DNA of 8,229 bases from Planctomycetota bacterium. Its GTDB lineage: Bacteria > Planctomycetota > Brocadiia > JAJRTI01. Below, piece by piece: positions 1-6,636 of the stretch (its first letter is position 1; each line of letters begins with the position of its first letter). The position numbers and the translations under genes are program-made. The DNA is taken from NCBI GenBank assembly GCA_024278415.1, contig JAJRTI010000340.1:1-8229 (forward strand). The letters run 5' to 3'. The notes beneath the pieces were generated by a model, which worked only from the letters and a program-made list of their open reading frames with translations, was not told the DNA's origin and searched no databases.

Positions 1-59
1 CAGGGTTGCGAGCTTCGCTCGCGAACCCTGGGCTGATATCCGGAATCCCGTTGGGATTC
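1..59. repeat. Two adjacent hairpins, REP/MITE-like intergenic repeat
   Basis: Two inverted repeats lie side by side. The first (1-30) pairs 1-13 with 17-30 around a TTC loop, with one bulged base. The second (43-59) is a perfect 7-bp stem, GAATCCC/GGGATTC, with a GTT loop. The gap between them is 12 bases. Two compact hairpins in a non-coding gap look like a bacterial palindromic repeat unit of the REP type. The element begins exactly at the window edge, so it may extend further left. That it is dispersed in the genome is inferred; only one copy is visible here. Confidence 0.55.
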
Positions 60-139
60 AGATACCCCAACACGCGGCGTTGCACGGAAGCTTTGACAGT
101 ACTCCGGTACCTGGCTGTTGTACTTGGCTGAAGTGTTAC

Positions 140-166
140 GTCGTTCTGAGGTGACTCCAGAACGAC
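140..166. repeat. Imperfect palindrome with 9-bp arms
   Basis: GTCGTTCTG (140-148) is the exact reverse complement of CAGAACGAC (158-166), separated by nine bases. It lies immediately beyond the stronger hairpin at 169-197, downstream of the leftward operon. It could be part of a composite termination region or an operator-like site. There is no gene nearby on the left to assign it to. Confidence 0.45.
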
Positions 167-168
167 AA

Positions 169-197
169 TCGGGCGCTAGCCAGAGGCTAGCGCCCGA
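169..197 (-). terminator. Probable intrinsic terminator of the leftward Tad operon
   Basis: Thirteen perfect base pairs (169-181 with 185-197) enclose a three-base AGA loop, giving a very GC-rich stem. Read on the minus strand it lies about 50 bases past the stop codon of the TadE-like gene and is followed by TTGTCGTT, a modest T-containing tail. Position, orientation and stem strength fit a transcription terminator. The tail is not a true T-run, so termination efficiency, or a role as an RNA 3'-end stabiliser, is open. Confidence 0.6.
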
Positions 198-247
198 GTT
201 CAGGCGAGCGGAGAACTCGCTTGGCGAGGCACATACGTGACGGAGAG

Positions 248-649
248 CTATTCGTGCCGCATGCTCGTGGTGCTGGTCAGCGCGATGGTGCCGCTCAGGC
301 CAGGGATCATGGAGCCAGAGAGCACCTGGTGGTTATAGGTGACGGTCACCTGCGACGGCAGGCCGCTGGTGCCGTTGATCCCCACGTTAGTGGACGTGAC
401 GGTCACTCGATTCAGATCGAGACTTGCCGCTGTGCACAGGTTGTTGACGGTGTCCACGACCTGGCTCTCGGTCGTCGTGGGGAGGATTGCTCGGCGAGCG
501 CCGGAGCGGGAGGCCGTAGTGAGCACCTGTTGCACCATCCAGACGCGTCCGAATTCCATGATGGCGAATACCAACAGCAGGAACAGGGGGAGAACCAGAG
601 CGAACTCGACCGCCGCCTGTCCTCGTTCTTTATGGTGTCGTCTGATCAT
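248..649 (-). CDS. TadE-like pilus assembly protein
   Basis: This 133-residue protein has the standard TadE form. A short basic N-terminus ([10 protein letters not shown]) leads into the GQAAVEF motif at residues 10-16. A hydrophobic segment follows at about 14-36 and then a small extracytoplasmic domain. The TadE family (PF07811) comprises minor pseudopilin-like membrane proteins of the Flp/Tad type IV pilus or secretion system, processed at a prepilin-like site just before the hydrophobic helix. Residues 37-56 ([17 protein letters not shown]) also match the family. It is the last gene of a three-gene minus-strand operon, starting 26 bases after the LolA-like gene. The ribosome-binding site is weak (AAAGAGA), which fits translation coupled to the upstream gene. 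No Tad ATPase, secretin or major pilin lies in the window, so participation in a full Tad machine is inferred. Confidence 0.88.
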   Translation of the reverse strand: MIRRHHKERGQAAVEFALVLPLFLLLVFAIMEFGRVWMVQQVLTTASRSGARRAILPTTTESQVVDTVNNLCTAASLDLNRVTVTSTNVGINGTSGLPSQVTVTYNHQVLSGSMIPGLSGTIALTSTTSMRHE

Positions 650-675
650 AGCCGTCTCTTTGCCCGATGAGAGCG

Positions 676-1476
676 CTACATGTCTTTTCGGGGGGCGGAT
701 CCGTCGATCCAGTAAGCGCGCTTAGGAATGCGGCAATCGAATGTATCCTTGCCGAAGCGCGGGTTGAGTTGGATATTGGTGTAGCTCAGGACAATGGCCG
801 GTTTCCCTGCGGCCGTCATCATGATGATCCGTCTGGGCAGGAAGTCTCTCGCTCCGACCCATATCGAGATACGGCCCGTCTTATCCGCTGACCCGGACTG
901 AAGACCAGGAATCTCCTCGGCCGGCTCTGTCGTCTTTCGTTGGCGTGGGGGGCAGACATAAATGGTGACGGGCTCGCCATCCAGTTCTGCTTGCCCTTCC
1001 ACTGCGAACAGCTTGAGGTCGTCCGGTTTGAGCGGGGGCACACCGAACAGCTCCTGCGGACTACACTTGGGAATGTCCTCGGGGTTCATCTTAGACAATT
1101 CGTAGCGCCAATACACATGGCGTTTGTCGCGCTGCGTCTGGCGCACCACAATCAGGCCGTCCCGTCGTGTAATCAGGTCTTCGGCGGGGCCGATACGCGC
1201 GGGCGTACGCCGCGTGTGAACGCGGTAGCGCCGCTTCGAGGCATAGGCAACGCTCTTGATGACGGTCTGCTTGCCCGATGCATTGTACAGCTCGCATTTG
1301 ATGGTGGCGCTGAAGGGGCCGATCCCCTGGATCGCGGAGAGCATGCGCTTGTAGACTTTTGGGAAGCCGCTGGAGGCGCCCTGCCCATGTGCGGGAGTCG
1401 CCCAAAAGAGCGCACTGGCGGACACCAAGGTGGCCGCCAGTTGGCGCAACATACATTGTGCCATGAATGGCTTCAT
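676..1476 (-). CDS. Secreted LolA/RseB-fold-like protein
   Basis: This 266-residue protein begins with a signal peptide: hydrophobic residues about 11-26 and a likely cleavage near residues 29-33 (PAHGQ). The mature part opens with an amphipathic helix (about 36-52) and a strand ([11 protein letters not shown]). It ends with [16 protein letters not shown] followed by strands closing in [14 protein letters not shown] (238-251). This order, and the late 'dominant strand plus NPxF...F.(I/V)P' pattern, resembles the LolA / RseB / DUF2092-type half-barrel proteins that bind lipids, lipoproteins or periplasmic peptides. Four cysteines (61, 138, 175, 248) remain after the signal peptide and could form disulfides. 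It lies between the VWA/TadG gene (30 bases upstream) and the TadE gene. No Shine-Dalgarno sequence precedes the chosen start; Met5 and Met9 are possible alternatives that would shorten the signal peptide. The fold assignment is by pattern only, and the ligand is unknown. Confidence 0.62.
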   Translation of the reverse strand: MKPFMAQCMLRQLAATLVSASALFWATPAHGQGASSGFPKVYKRMLSAIQGIGPFSATIKCELYNASGKQTVIKSVAYASKRRYRVHTRRTPARIGPAEDLITRRDGLIVVRQTQRDKRHVYWRYELSKMNPEDIPKCSPQELFGVPPLKPDDLKLFAVEGQAELDGEPVTIYVCPPRQRKTTEPAEEIPGLQSGSADKTGRISIWVGARDFLPRRIIMMTAAGKPAIVLSYTNIQLNPRFGKDTFDCRIPKRAYWIDGSAPRKDM

Positions 1477-1506
1477 TGGATTGGGTTCGGGTGGCTGGGA
1501 CGGAGC

Positions 1507-2829
1507 CTACATCGTCAACTGGGGAGGAATGTTGTGCGAAATCTCTTCGAAGATCACAGGCAAGTCACTGCCGTGGCGCGCCTTGTAAAACTCCGCGCCG
1601 GTCATGTTGGCGATCTGGCGCATGAGGCTGTCGTCGGTGCTGTTGCCCAGGCTAATGGTGTACACCATGATGCCGGCCATTTGGGCCTGCTGTGCAGCCC
1701 ACAGCGCGTAGTTCTTTGGACTCAGACCGTGTCCACTGACGTTGGTCACACCGTCGGAAAGGAGGATGGTGATCTTGCGGCCGAAGCCCTGCGCGCGAGC
1801 GGTGGCAAACTCATTCACCGCGTACTCGAGGCCCTGGCCGATGTTTGTGCTCCGCTCCGGCACGAAGCTCCAGACCGCGTCGAGGATAGCGGCTTTGTCT
1901 TGAGACAGAGTCTTGTCCAAACTCGCGCTGGTGGTGAAGGTTACGAGGCCGCACTTGTCGAAGTCAAAGTTGAGTTGGTTGACGAAGTGCTCGGCCGCGG
2001 CCTGCACGTCAGTCATGGGCTGCGCCTGGCCCCACACAGTCTTGTTATAGGTGTACCACCGACCGTAGTAGTAGCGAATGTAATACAGCTTTCCTGCGGG
2101 CAGCCGCAGGTAAGCACCAGACACGTAGTTGCGGTTGCCGGTCCAGAAGTACGACCCCGAAGGGATGTTGATGAAACCTTGAGTCGAATGGTACCAGTAA
2201 TAGCCGGACCTGGGCCTGGTAAGGCCGTACGTGCCGGCCGTGATCTGGACACCCGATCCCGTGTAGAACGAAGGCGTGTCGAAGCCCATGGAGCCCGACT
2301 TGTCCAACACCATCATGGCGAAGCGGATGGCCTGGCTCGCGCAGGACATGTTCATGCCGCCAACGTTCGCGGTTTGGATGCCCAGCGCCGGGGCCAGGGC
2401 AAGAGGCACTGCCACATCCGCTATGATCCGCATGCTGTTGGGCTTCGTGCCCGCCGGCAAATCGCTCAGCGGCGTAAACGTCGACGTGTCCATGTCATAG
2501 ACGCCGAACACCACGCCATTGTTGGGGTCAAGCGTAAGAGGCTGGCCGAGAATGGTGTTGCGAGCGGCGTATTCGATGGCCAATGCGCGGGCTTGATCGT
2601 AGTCGCCTTCCAGCAGCTTCGACGCGCCGGCCAAAGCCGCTGAGTCCATGGCGTTCTGGAGTTCGCTGTTCGCCGTGGCGACCATGCCGATGTCCACGAC
2701 AAGGGCGGCAAACCCTATGAGCACAACGATCATCATGGCGGCAAGGAGGACCACTCTGCCGTCTTGCGAACGGCGCAGGCGCTTGCCGATGGACGAAAAG
2801 CCCAGCGATCTCTGGATGAGCAATTTCAT
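1507..2829 (-). CDS. TadG-like membrane-anchored VWA-domain protein
   Basis: This 440-residue protein has a basic N-terminus, one transmembrane helix (about 25-51) and the TadE/G-like continuation typical of 'putative Flp pilus-assembly' N-termini (ELQNAMDSAALAGASKL, residues 56-72). A von Willebrand factor A domain follows from about 168 to 430. Its metal-ion-dependent adhesion site is complete: DKSGS (D176, S178, S180), T328 in RSTNIG, and D359 in LLSDG. It should be anchored in the inner membrane with the VWA domain outside the cytoplasm, where it could bind a partner through a divalent metal. An unusual insertion of about 90 residues (183-272) rich in Tyr, Trp and Gly sits between the first VWA strand and its first helix. 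A strong AGGAAGG ribosome-binding site precedes the start with about 7-bp spacing, and a promoter lies just upstream. It is the first gene of the leftward operon. Confidence 0.86.
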   Translation of the reverse strand: MKLLIQRSLGFSSIGKRLRRSQDGRVVLLAAMMIVVLIGFAALVVDIGMVATANSELQNAMDSAALAGASKLLEGDYDQARALAIEYAARNTILGQPLTLDPNNGVVFGVYDMDTSTFTPLSDLPAGTKPNSMRIIADVAVPLALAPALGIQTANVGGMNMSCASQAIRFAMMVLDKSGSMGFDTPSFYTGSGVQITAGTYGLTRPRSGYYWYHSTQGFINIPSGSYFWTGNRNYVSGAYLRLPAGKLYYIRYYYGRWYTYNKTVWGQAQPMTDVQAAAEHFVNQLNFDFDKCGLVTFTTSASLDKTLSQDKAAILDAVWSFVPERSTNIGQGLEYAVNEFATARAQGFGRKITILLSDGVTNVSGHGLSPKNYALWAAQQAQMAGIMVYTISLGNSTDDSLMRQIANMTGAEFYKARHGSDLPVIFEEISHNIPPQLTM

Positions 2830-2859
2830 GGTCCGCCTTCCTGGCCCTGTTAGGCCTTC

Positions 2860-2888
2860 ATGTTAGCGTACATCGGGCATCGTCTCAA
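2860..2888 (-). promoter_or_regulatory. Sigma70-like promoter of the Tad/VWA operon
   Basis: On the minus strand TTGAGA (2883-2888, five of six matches to TTGACA) is followed after exactly 17 bases by TAACAT (2860-2865, four of six matches to TATAAT). Transcription would start near 2853, leaving a leader of about 24 bases that carries the AGGAAGG ribosome-binding site. Position and spacing make it the best candidate for driving the three leftward genes. Confidence 0.5.
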
Positions 2889-3008
2889 GGAGGTTGGCTA
2901 TGGCCCAGCACCTAAATGCCGGGATACCATCCTAATCTATTGCAATCGGTGGGCCAAAGGATGGCATGCATGTGAGTTGGTGTAAGATTGGCCTGTTAGG
3001 TATGTTGT

Positions 3009-3022
3009 GGCCACATGTGGCC
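3009..3022. repeat. Perfect 14-bp palindrome
   Basis: GGCCACATGTGGCC is its own reverse complement and is not flanked by extended pairing. Without a spacer it is better suited to binding a dimeric protein than to forming an RNA hairpin. It lies about 120 bases upstream of the predicted -35 box of the VWA operon. No specific regulator can be named. Confidence 0.4.
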
Positions 3023-3064
3023 GGAGCCAACTTGGGCCAAAAGAGAAATGGTGCCCATTTGAAC

Positions 3065-3078
3065 GTGCAGTTCTGCAC
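3065..3078. repeat. Short inverted repeat GTGCAG-TT-CTGCAC
   Basis: Six-base arms GTGCAG and CTGCAC surround a TT centre, giving an operator-sized symmetric site 42 bases from the 14-bp palindrome. It could be a regulator-binding site or chance in GC-rich DNA. No gene start in either orientation is close enough to assign it. Confidence 0.3.
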
Positions 3079-3151
3079 ACCTGCTCGAACTGGGCGGGTC
3101 GGCTCGGCGCATCTATCCCTCGCGTGGAATCGGTGTCCGAGGCGCGGGAAG

Positions 3152-3307
3152 TCATGGCTCGCGGATGACCATACGAGTTCGGGCGGAGAGCCTGAACATG
3201 CCTTCTGGCCGACCTCCGTTTGCCGACATGCACACGGTCTTGCCGGCGACTGATGCGATGTAGAGCCGGTCGCCAGCAGCCGCAAGGCCCTTCCGCACCG
3301 GGGGGAC
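3152..3307 (-). pseudogene. C-terminal remnant of a PQQ-like beta-propeller protein
   Basis: Read on the minus strand from 3307, this 52-codon open stretch (51 residues plus stop) begins VPPVRKGLAAAGDRLYIASV, continues AGKTVCM, and ends at a TGA at 3154-3152. The pattern 'PPV..GlAAA.gRLYia..dGkvvCm' is typical of the last blade of PQQ-binding-like / outer-membrane quinoprotein-type propellers, in which it closes the protein near the C-terminus. No start codon, ribosome-binding site or upstream propeller blades are present. The same frame upstream has a TGA at 3367-3365 and unrelated sequence before that. It therefore looks like the tail of a gene whose body was lost. The family call rests on about 25 residues. 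Chance resemblance is possible but unlikely given the ordered match. Confidence 0.5.
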
Positions 3308-3521
3308 TCGATGTGCTATGCCGCGAGCTTGCAGCGCCCGGACTCGCGGCCCAAGCCTTCGCGCTCAACCGGATTGGGATGCGCTGATGCCAAGCGTGCC
3401 GCTCTTGATGCCCCATGAGAACGCGGCCTCGCCCGTCGGGCAGCCAAGCTTGGGGCCGAGCCGGGTGTGGCGCATGCGCGCGCTGAATACGTACGCGCAC
3501 GTCCTGCACGAGCGGCCTCGC
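3308..3521. other. Spacer downstream of gltX, no clear gene
   Basis: This gap between the end of gltX and the propeller remnant holds no supported gene. The minus-strand frame that contains the remnant is interrupted by TGA at 3365-3367. Before that stop it encodes a stretch with a faint LGCPTGE motif but no start of its own. I see no clean intrinsic terminator for gltX here. Confidence 0.4.
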
Positions 3522-5012
3522 TCAGCCCATGGCTTCGAGCCTCTCGATCGCCGTCTGCATCCGGCGCACACACACGTCTTTGCCGAAGATCTCCATGGAC
3601 TCGAACAGTGGCGTCGACACGCGGCGGCACGTGGTCGCGACGCGCAGCGTGGTGAACAGTTCGCGCGTCTTCCAGCCCGAATCTTCGGCCAGTACGCGCA
3701 TCAACTTCTCCATGCGCTCGCACTTCCACTCGTCGAGCGCGGCGAGTTTGTCGGCCATGGTCTTGAGCATGTCGACCGTCTCGGCCTGGGTTTTCGTCTT
3801 CTTGTTCTTCTTCTTGGCTGGGATCAGGTCGTCGGGGGCATACTCCAGGTCGGCGAAGAAGAACGCGGTCAACTCGTCGAACTCGGCCAGCGTCTTGAGG
3901 CGCTCTTGCGCGAGCGCGGTGATGGCGAGCATGCGGTCGCGCGGCTCGTCTGCATGCGCGGTGTGCCCGCCGTCGATGATGCGATCGAGGAGCTGCTCTG
4001 GCGTCAGCTCGCGAATGTACACGCCATTGAGCCATTCGAGCTTCTGGAGGTCGAAGACGGGCGCGCTCGTCTTCGCATTGTCCCAGGTGAACCCGTCGAT
4101 CATCTGCTGGAGGCTGAAGACCTCCTGGTCCGCGTCGAGGGACCAGCCCATGAGCCCCAGGAAGTTCAGCAACGCCTCCGGGAGGTAGCCCACCCGCCTG
4201 TAGTAATCGAGCGCGAAGTGCTCCACGCCCTCCCGCTTCTTGATCTTGCCGCGATTGGGGTCGCGCAAGATCGGCATGTGGATGAACTCCGGCGGCTCCC
4301 AGCCGAAGGCTTGGTAGAGGAGGATGTGCTTGGGCGTGGACGTGATCCACTCCTCGGCGCGGATGACGTGCGAAATCTGCATGAGATGGTCGTCGACCAC
4401 GCTCGCGAGGTGGTACGTGGGGAAGCCGTCAGATTTGAGTAGCACCTGGTCGTCGATCTCGCGGTTGTCGATGCGGATCACGCCGCGGAGCTTGTCCTCG
4501 AACACCGTAGCGCCGCTGTCGGGCACGCGCAGGCGCACCACGTGCTCCTCGCCGGCGCCGAGCCGGCGCTTCACCTCGTCCGCCGGCAAGCCCAGGCACT
4601 TGCGGTCGTACCTCATCGACTGCTTGGCTTGCTTCTGCCGCTCGCGCATCTCCGCGAGCCGTTCGGCCGTGCAGAAGCAACAGTAAGCCGCGCCCTTGTC
4701 GAGCAGTTGCTGCGCGTGCTGCTGGTGGATCTGTGCGCGCTCGGACTGGCGGTAGGGGCCATAAGGCCCGCCCACGTCCGGGCCCTCGTCATAGCTGAGG
4801 CCGGTCCACCGAATGCCCTCGAGGATCTTCGCCTCCGATTCGGGGTCGTAGCGCGTGCGGTCCGTATCCTCGATGCGGATGATGAACTGCCCGCCGTGTT
4901 TCTTCGCGAACACGTAGTTGAACAGCGCCATGGACGCCAAGCCCACGTGCGGGGCGCCGGTGGGGCTGGGAGCGATGCGGACGCGGACGGGACGAGAAGT
5001 AGTGGGGTTCAT
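3522..5012 (-). CDS. gltX: Glutamyl-tRNA synthetase (class I)
   Basis: This 496-residue enzyme charges tRNA-Glu (and in many bacteria also tRNA-Gln, for later amidation) in the cytoplasm. The N-terminal Rossmann fold has PSPTGAPHVG with the HIGH-type motif HVGL at 22-25. FIIRIEDTDRTR (43-54) contacts glutamate and ATP. A zinc-ribbon-like C112-F-C114 ... Y135-x3-C139 group follows, then VIRAEEW (217-223) and the C-terminal anticodon-binding helices ending LRVATTC...STPLFESMEIFGK. Length is normal for the family. The KMSKS loop reads KIKKR (256-260), where KISKR or KLSKR is expected, so the conserved serine is lysine; the DNA clearly reads AAG. A lysine-rich patch (399-408) lies in the C-terminal domain. 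The start is fixed by the family N-terminus, although no good ribosome-binding site precedes it. It is monocistronic, with its own divergent promoter. Confidence 0.95.
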   Translation of the reverse strand: MNPTTSRPVRVRIAPSPTGAPHVGLASMALFNYVFAKKHGGQFIIRIEDTDRTRYDPESEAKILEGIRWTGLSYDEGPDVGGPYGPYRQSERAQIHQQHAQQLLDKGAAYCCFCTAERLAEMRERQKQAKQSMRYDRKCLGLPADEVKRRLGAGEEHVVRLRVPDSGATVFEDKLRGVIRIDNREIDDQVLLKSDGFPTYHLASVVDDHLMQISHVIRAEEWITSTPKHILLYQAFGWEPPEFIHMPILRDPNRGKIKKREGVEHFALDYYRRVGYLPEALLNFLGLMGWSLDADQEVFSLQQMIDGFTWDNAKTSAPVFDLQKLEWLNGVYIRELTPEQLLDRIIDGGHTAHADEPRDRMLAITALAQERLKTLAEFDELTAFFFADLEYAPDDLIPAKKKNKKTKTQAETVDMLKTMADKLAALDEWKCERMEKLMRVLAEDSGWKTRELFTTLRVATTCRRVSTPLFESMEIFGKDVCVRRMQTAIERLEAMG

Positions 5013-5053
5013 GAGGAAGATCTACAGAAGCGGTTTCAATGTCGAGTAAACTC

Positions 5054-5077
5054 GCGGCGGACGGCCACATCCGCCGC
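5054..5077. other. 8-bp hairpin in the gltX leader
   Basis: GCGGCGGA (5054-5061) pairs perfectly with TCCGCCGC (5070-5077) around an 8-base loop. It falls in the predicted 150-base leader of gltX and about 40 bases before its start codon. The leader shows no T-box signature that I can recognise. The hairpin could influence gltX translation or simply reflect GC-rich sequence. Confidence 0.35.
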
Positions 5078-5172
5078 AACAAGACGCCACGCACGGATGG
5101 CCCCTGCGCGCCGCGGCTGTCCAGCGCGAGTGACGCGCGGCGTGCCGGGGAGCATCCTGCACAAGTGGAAGA

Positions 5173-5201
5173 ACTATACCAGTGCCGGCCGCGGGGGACA
5201 A
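5173..5201 (-). promoter_or_regulatory. Extended -10 promoter of gltX
   Basis: On the minus strand TTGTCC (5196-5201, four of six matches) and TATAGT (5173-5178, five of six) are separated by 17 bases. TGG directly before the -10 box gives the extended TGn motif. Transcription would begin near 5166, giving a leader of about 150 bases before the gltX start at 5012. Confidence 0.55.
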
Positions 5202-5218
5202 GTTGGCGAATGCGCGGC

Positions 5219-5247
5219 TTGACACCTCGGAGCCGCGCCCATAAAGT
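5219..5247 (+). promoter_or_regulatory. Sigma70-like promoter of the phosphoesterase gene
   Basis: A perfect TTGACA (5219-5224) is followed after 17 bases by TAAAGT (5242-5247, four of six matches to TATAAT). An alternative -10, CATAAA at 5240, would have a 15-base spacer. It lies back to back with the gltX promoter, with the -35 boxes only 17 bases apart, so the two divergent genes could share regulation. The leader to the start at 5360 is about 105 bases and holds no clear further element. Confidence 0.5.
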
Positions 5248-5359
5248 CTCTGCGGCGCCGCGCGTTGTGCGTAGCCGCACGCGCCAGCAGGCGGGCGCGG
5301 GTATCGAGCGATTCACTGGTTGCACGCATTCTGGCGAATGCAGCTACAAGGAATGATTC

Positions 5360-6529
5360 ATGGCCGATACAAAACCCGTCTATTTTGCCCAACTCACGGA
5401 CATCCACGTGGGCAACAACAATCTCAATGGCGAACAGGCCCAGCGCAACCTGTCGCTCGCACTGCAGGAGCTGGAGAGCCTGGAGCCCCAGCCGGCAGGC
5501 GTGCTCGTGACCGCGGACCTCGCGTGCTCCGGGCGACGCGACGAGTTGGAGCTGTACGCGTCGCTTGTGGAGGGGCGCTCGCTGGATTTGTTCGCCATCC
5601 CAGCCAACCACGATCTCTGCGGCGAGACGGACGATGCGGTCTGGCGAGACGTGATTGGCCCGGTGCGCCACACCGCGGATTTCGGCCAGACGCGCGTGGT
5701 CATGTTCGGCGACATCAAGCGCCGAGCCGATGGCTCGTGGAAGGCGCAAGTCGCCCGCGAGGAACTGGACTGGCTCGACGCGCAACTGGCCGCGGCCGAT
5801 GGCCGCACCAAGCTCGCGGCATTTCACGCTCCTATCCTTCGCGAGGCGGGCGACTACCACGGCAGTTGGGAGGATTCGAACGCGGGCGAGTTCCTCGAAC
5901 TGTTGCGAAGCCGCGGGGTCGAGGCCGCGATCACCGGCCATTGGCATCGATGCGGCGAATGGACGGTCGCGGGCGTGCGCACCATCAACACCGGCGCGCT
6001 CGTGGGCTGGCAATGGACGGGCATTCCGCCGTACTGGTCGTTTCCCGTGCGGCCCGGCTATCGGCTGTTCTGTTGCGAGGCTGGCGAGTTGCACACGTGT
6101 TGGCGGGAGATCGGATCGCAAGAGATGCGCGCGCCGGTGCAGGTGAGCCTCACCCACGTGGGCGGCGTGCACACGGGCGGGCCGCGGCCGCAGGTGCGCC
6201 CGGTCAGCGTGTTCGCGTCGGTCGACATGCGCGCCCAGACTTGGGCGTCGGAGGGCGAGATCGACGCGGTCGAGTGGAGCGTCGCGCACGGCGAATGGAA
6301 CCCCATGACGCCGGTGTGGAAGGGGCTGTGGACCGAATGGGAGGCGCGGCTCGCCTGGCGCTCGACGCGGGCCGGCGCGTGCGTGTGCGCGGTGCGAGCG
6401 ATTCGAGAGGGGAGGCCCGTGGCGTACGACGCCGCGCCGATCACCATCAGCGAATGGCACAGCCCGCCTCTCGCGGACGCGCTACCGCAGCGCGAGACGG
6501 TATTCGAGTTGTATTACGCGCCTGAGTAG
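5360..6529 (+). CDS. Calcineurin-like metallophosphoesterase
   Basis: This 389-residue cytoplasmic protein (no signal peptide) has the complete ordered metal-ligand set of the calcineurin-like phosphoesterase superfamily: D14-x-H16 in LTDIHVG, D53 in VTADLA, N83-H84-D85 in IPANHD, H156 in FHAPI, and H194-x-H196 in GHWH. These bind a dinuclear metal centre that hydrolyses phosphomono- or diesters. The catalytic domain spans about 6-250 and resembles the CpdA/Icc-type branch. Residues about 255-389 form a beta-rich, Trp-containing C-terminal domain of the Ig or fibronectin type by appearance, perhaps for substrate or partner binding. Two usually conserved glycines are replaced by alanine (GD to AD at 52-53, GNHD to ANHD at 82-85). 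AAGGA seven bases before the ATG supports this start. Substrate cannot be told from sequence; cyclic nucleotides, phospholipids and sugar phosphates are all possible. Confidence 0.88.
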   Translation: MADTKPVYFAQLTDIHVGNNNLNGEQAQRNLSLALQELESLEPQPAGVLVTADLACSGRRDELELYASLVEGRSLDLFAIPANHDLCGETDDAVWRDVIGPVRHTADFGQTRVVMFGDIKRRADGSWKAQVAREELDWLDAQLAAADGRTKLAAFHAPILREAGDYHGSWEDSNAGEFLELLRSRGVEAAITGHWHRCGEWTVAGVRTINTGALVGWQWTGIPPYWSFPVRPGYRLFCCEAGELHTCWREIGSQEMRAPVQVSLTHVGGVHTGGPRPQVRPVSVFASVDMRAQTWASEGEIDAVEWSVAHGEWNPMTPVWKGLWTEWEARLAWRSTRAGACVCAVRAIREGRPVAYDAAPITISEWHSPPLADALPQRETVFELYYAPE

Positions 6530-6570
6530 ACGCAGTCCCGCTCGACGGATCGTGCGAAAAGGGGCGCGAA

Positions 6571-6598
6571 TTGACACCCTGCGGCAGTCTGATAGAAT
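6571..6598 (+). promoter_or_regulatory. Strong promoter of the DapA-family gene
   Basis: A perfect TTGACA (6571-6576) is followed after 16 bases by TAGAAT (6593-6598, five of six matches). TGA directly upstream of the -10 box makes it an extended -10 promoter. Transcription would start near 6605, about 30 bases before the start codon. It is the best-matching promoter in the window and shows that the aldolase gene need not depend on the phosphoesterase gene upstream. Confidence 0.65.
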
Positions 6599-6623
6599 GT
6601 CGCGCCCAACACACTCGACCACC

Positions 6624-6628
6624 GGAGG
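6624..6628 (+). promoter_or_regulatory. Ribosome-binding site that fixes the aldolase start
   Basis: GGAGG lies eight bases before ATG at 6637 but only two bases before ATG at 6631, so 6637 is the likely start. A longer frame beginning with TTG at 6571 would start inside the -35 box of the promoter and is rejected. Confidence 0.7.
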
Positions 6629-6636
6629 ACATGGCC

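Larger units (their letters stand above)
2889..3151. other. Non-coding stretch with two palindromes
   Basis: No reading frame here shows a convincing start, ribosome-binding site or recognisable protein sequence on either strand. The only structure I see is the pair of short palindromes listed separately. The stretch lies downstream of the propeller remnant and upstream of the VWA operon promoter, so it may be decayed coding DNA plus upstream regulatory sequence. Confidence 0.4.

Noticed and set aside
93..98. Perfect TTGACA box on the plus strand
   Set aside because: No -10-like box at 16-18 bases and no plus-strand gene downstream.
940..2643. 567-residue plus-strand open frame
   Set aside because: It runs antisense to the VWA and LolA-like genes, has no recognisable domain, and arises from GC-rich codon positions of the real genes.
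3061..3074. GAAC...GTTC, considered as a LexA-type SOS box
   Set aside because: The half-sites are five bases apart where the known Gram-positive-type box has four, and no SOS gene is adjacent.
2966..3253. 95-residue plus-strand open frame in the intergenic stretch
   Set aside because: No ribosome-binding site and no recognisable motif; it overlaps the propeller remnant on the other strand.
3365..3571. Minus-strand frame with an LGCPTGE stretch, faintly like LGFP-type repeats
   Set aside because: It begins inside gltX, has no ribosome-binding site, and the resemblance covers about seven residues; not enough for a gene or pseudogene call.
5013..5172. T-box or riboswitch in the gltX leader
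   Set aside because: Only a simple 8-bp hairpin is visible; no T-box sequence, specifier loop or terminator/antiterminator pair could be recognised.
5174..6460. 428-residue minus-strand open frame
   Set aside because: It lies antisense to the phosphoesterase, whose full metal-ligand set is on the plus strand; composition (many Arg, Ala, His) is typical of a shadow frame.
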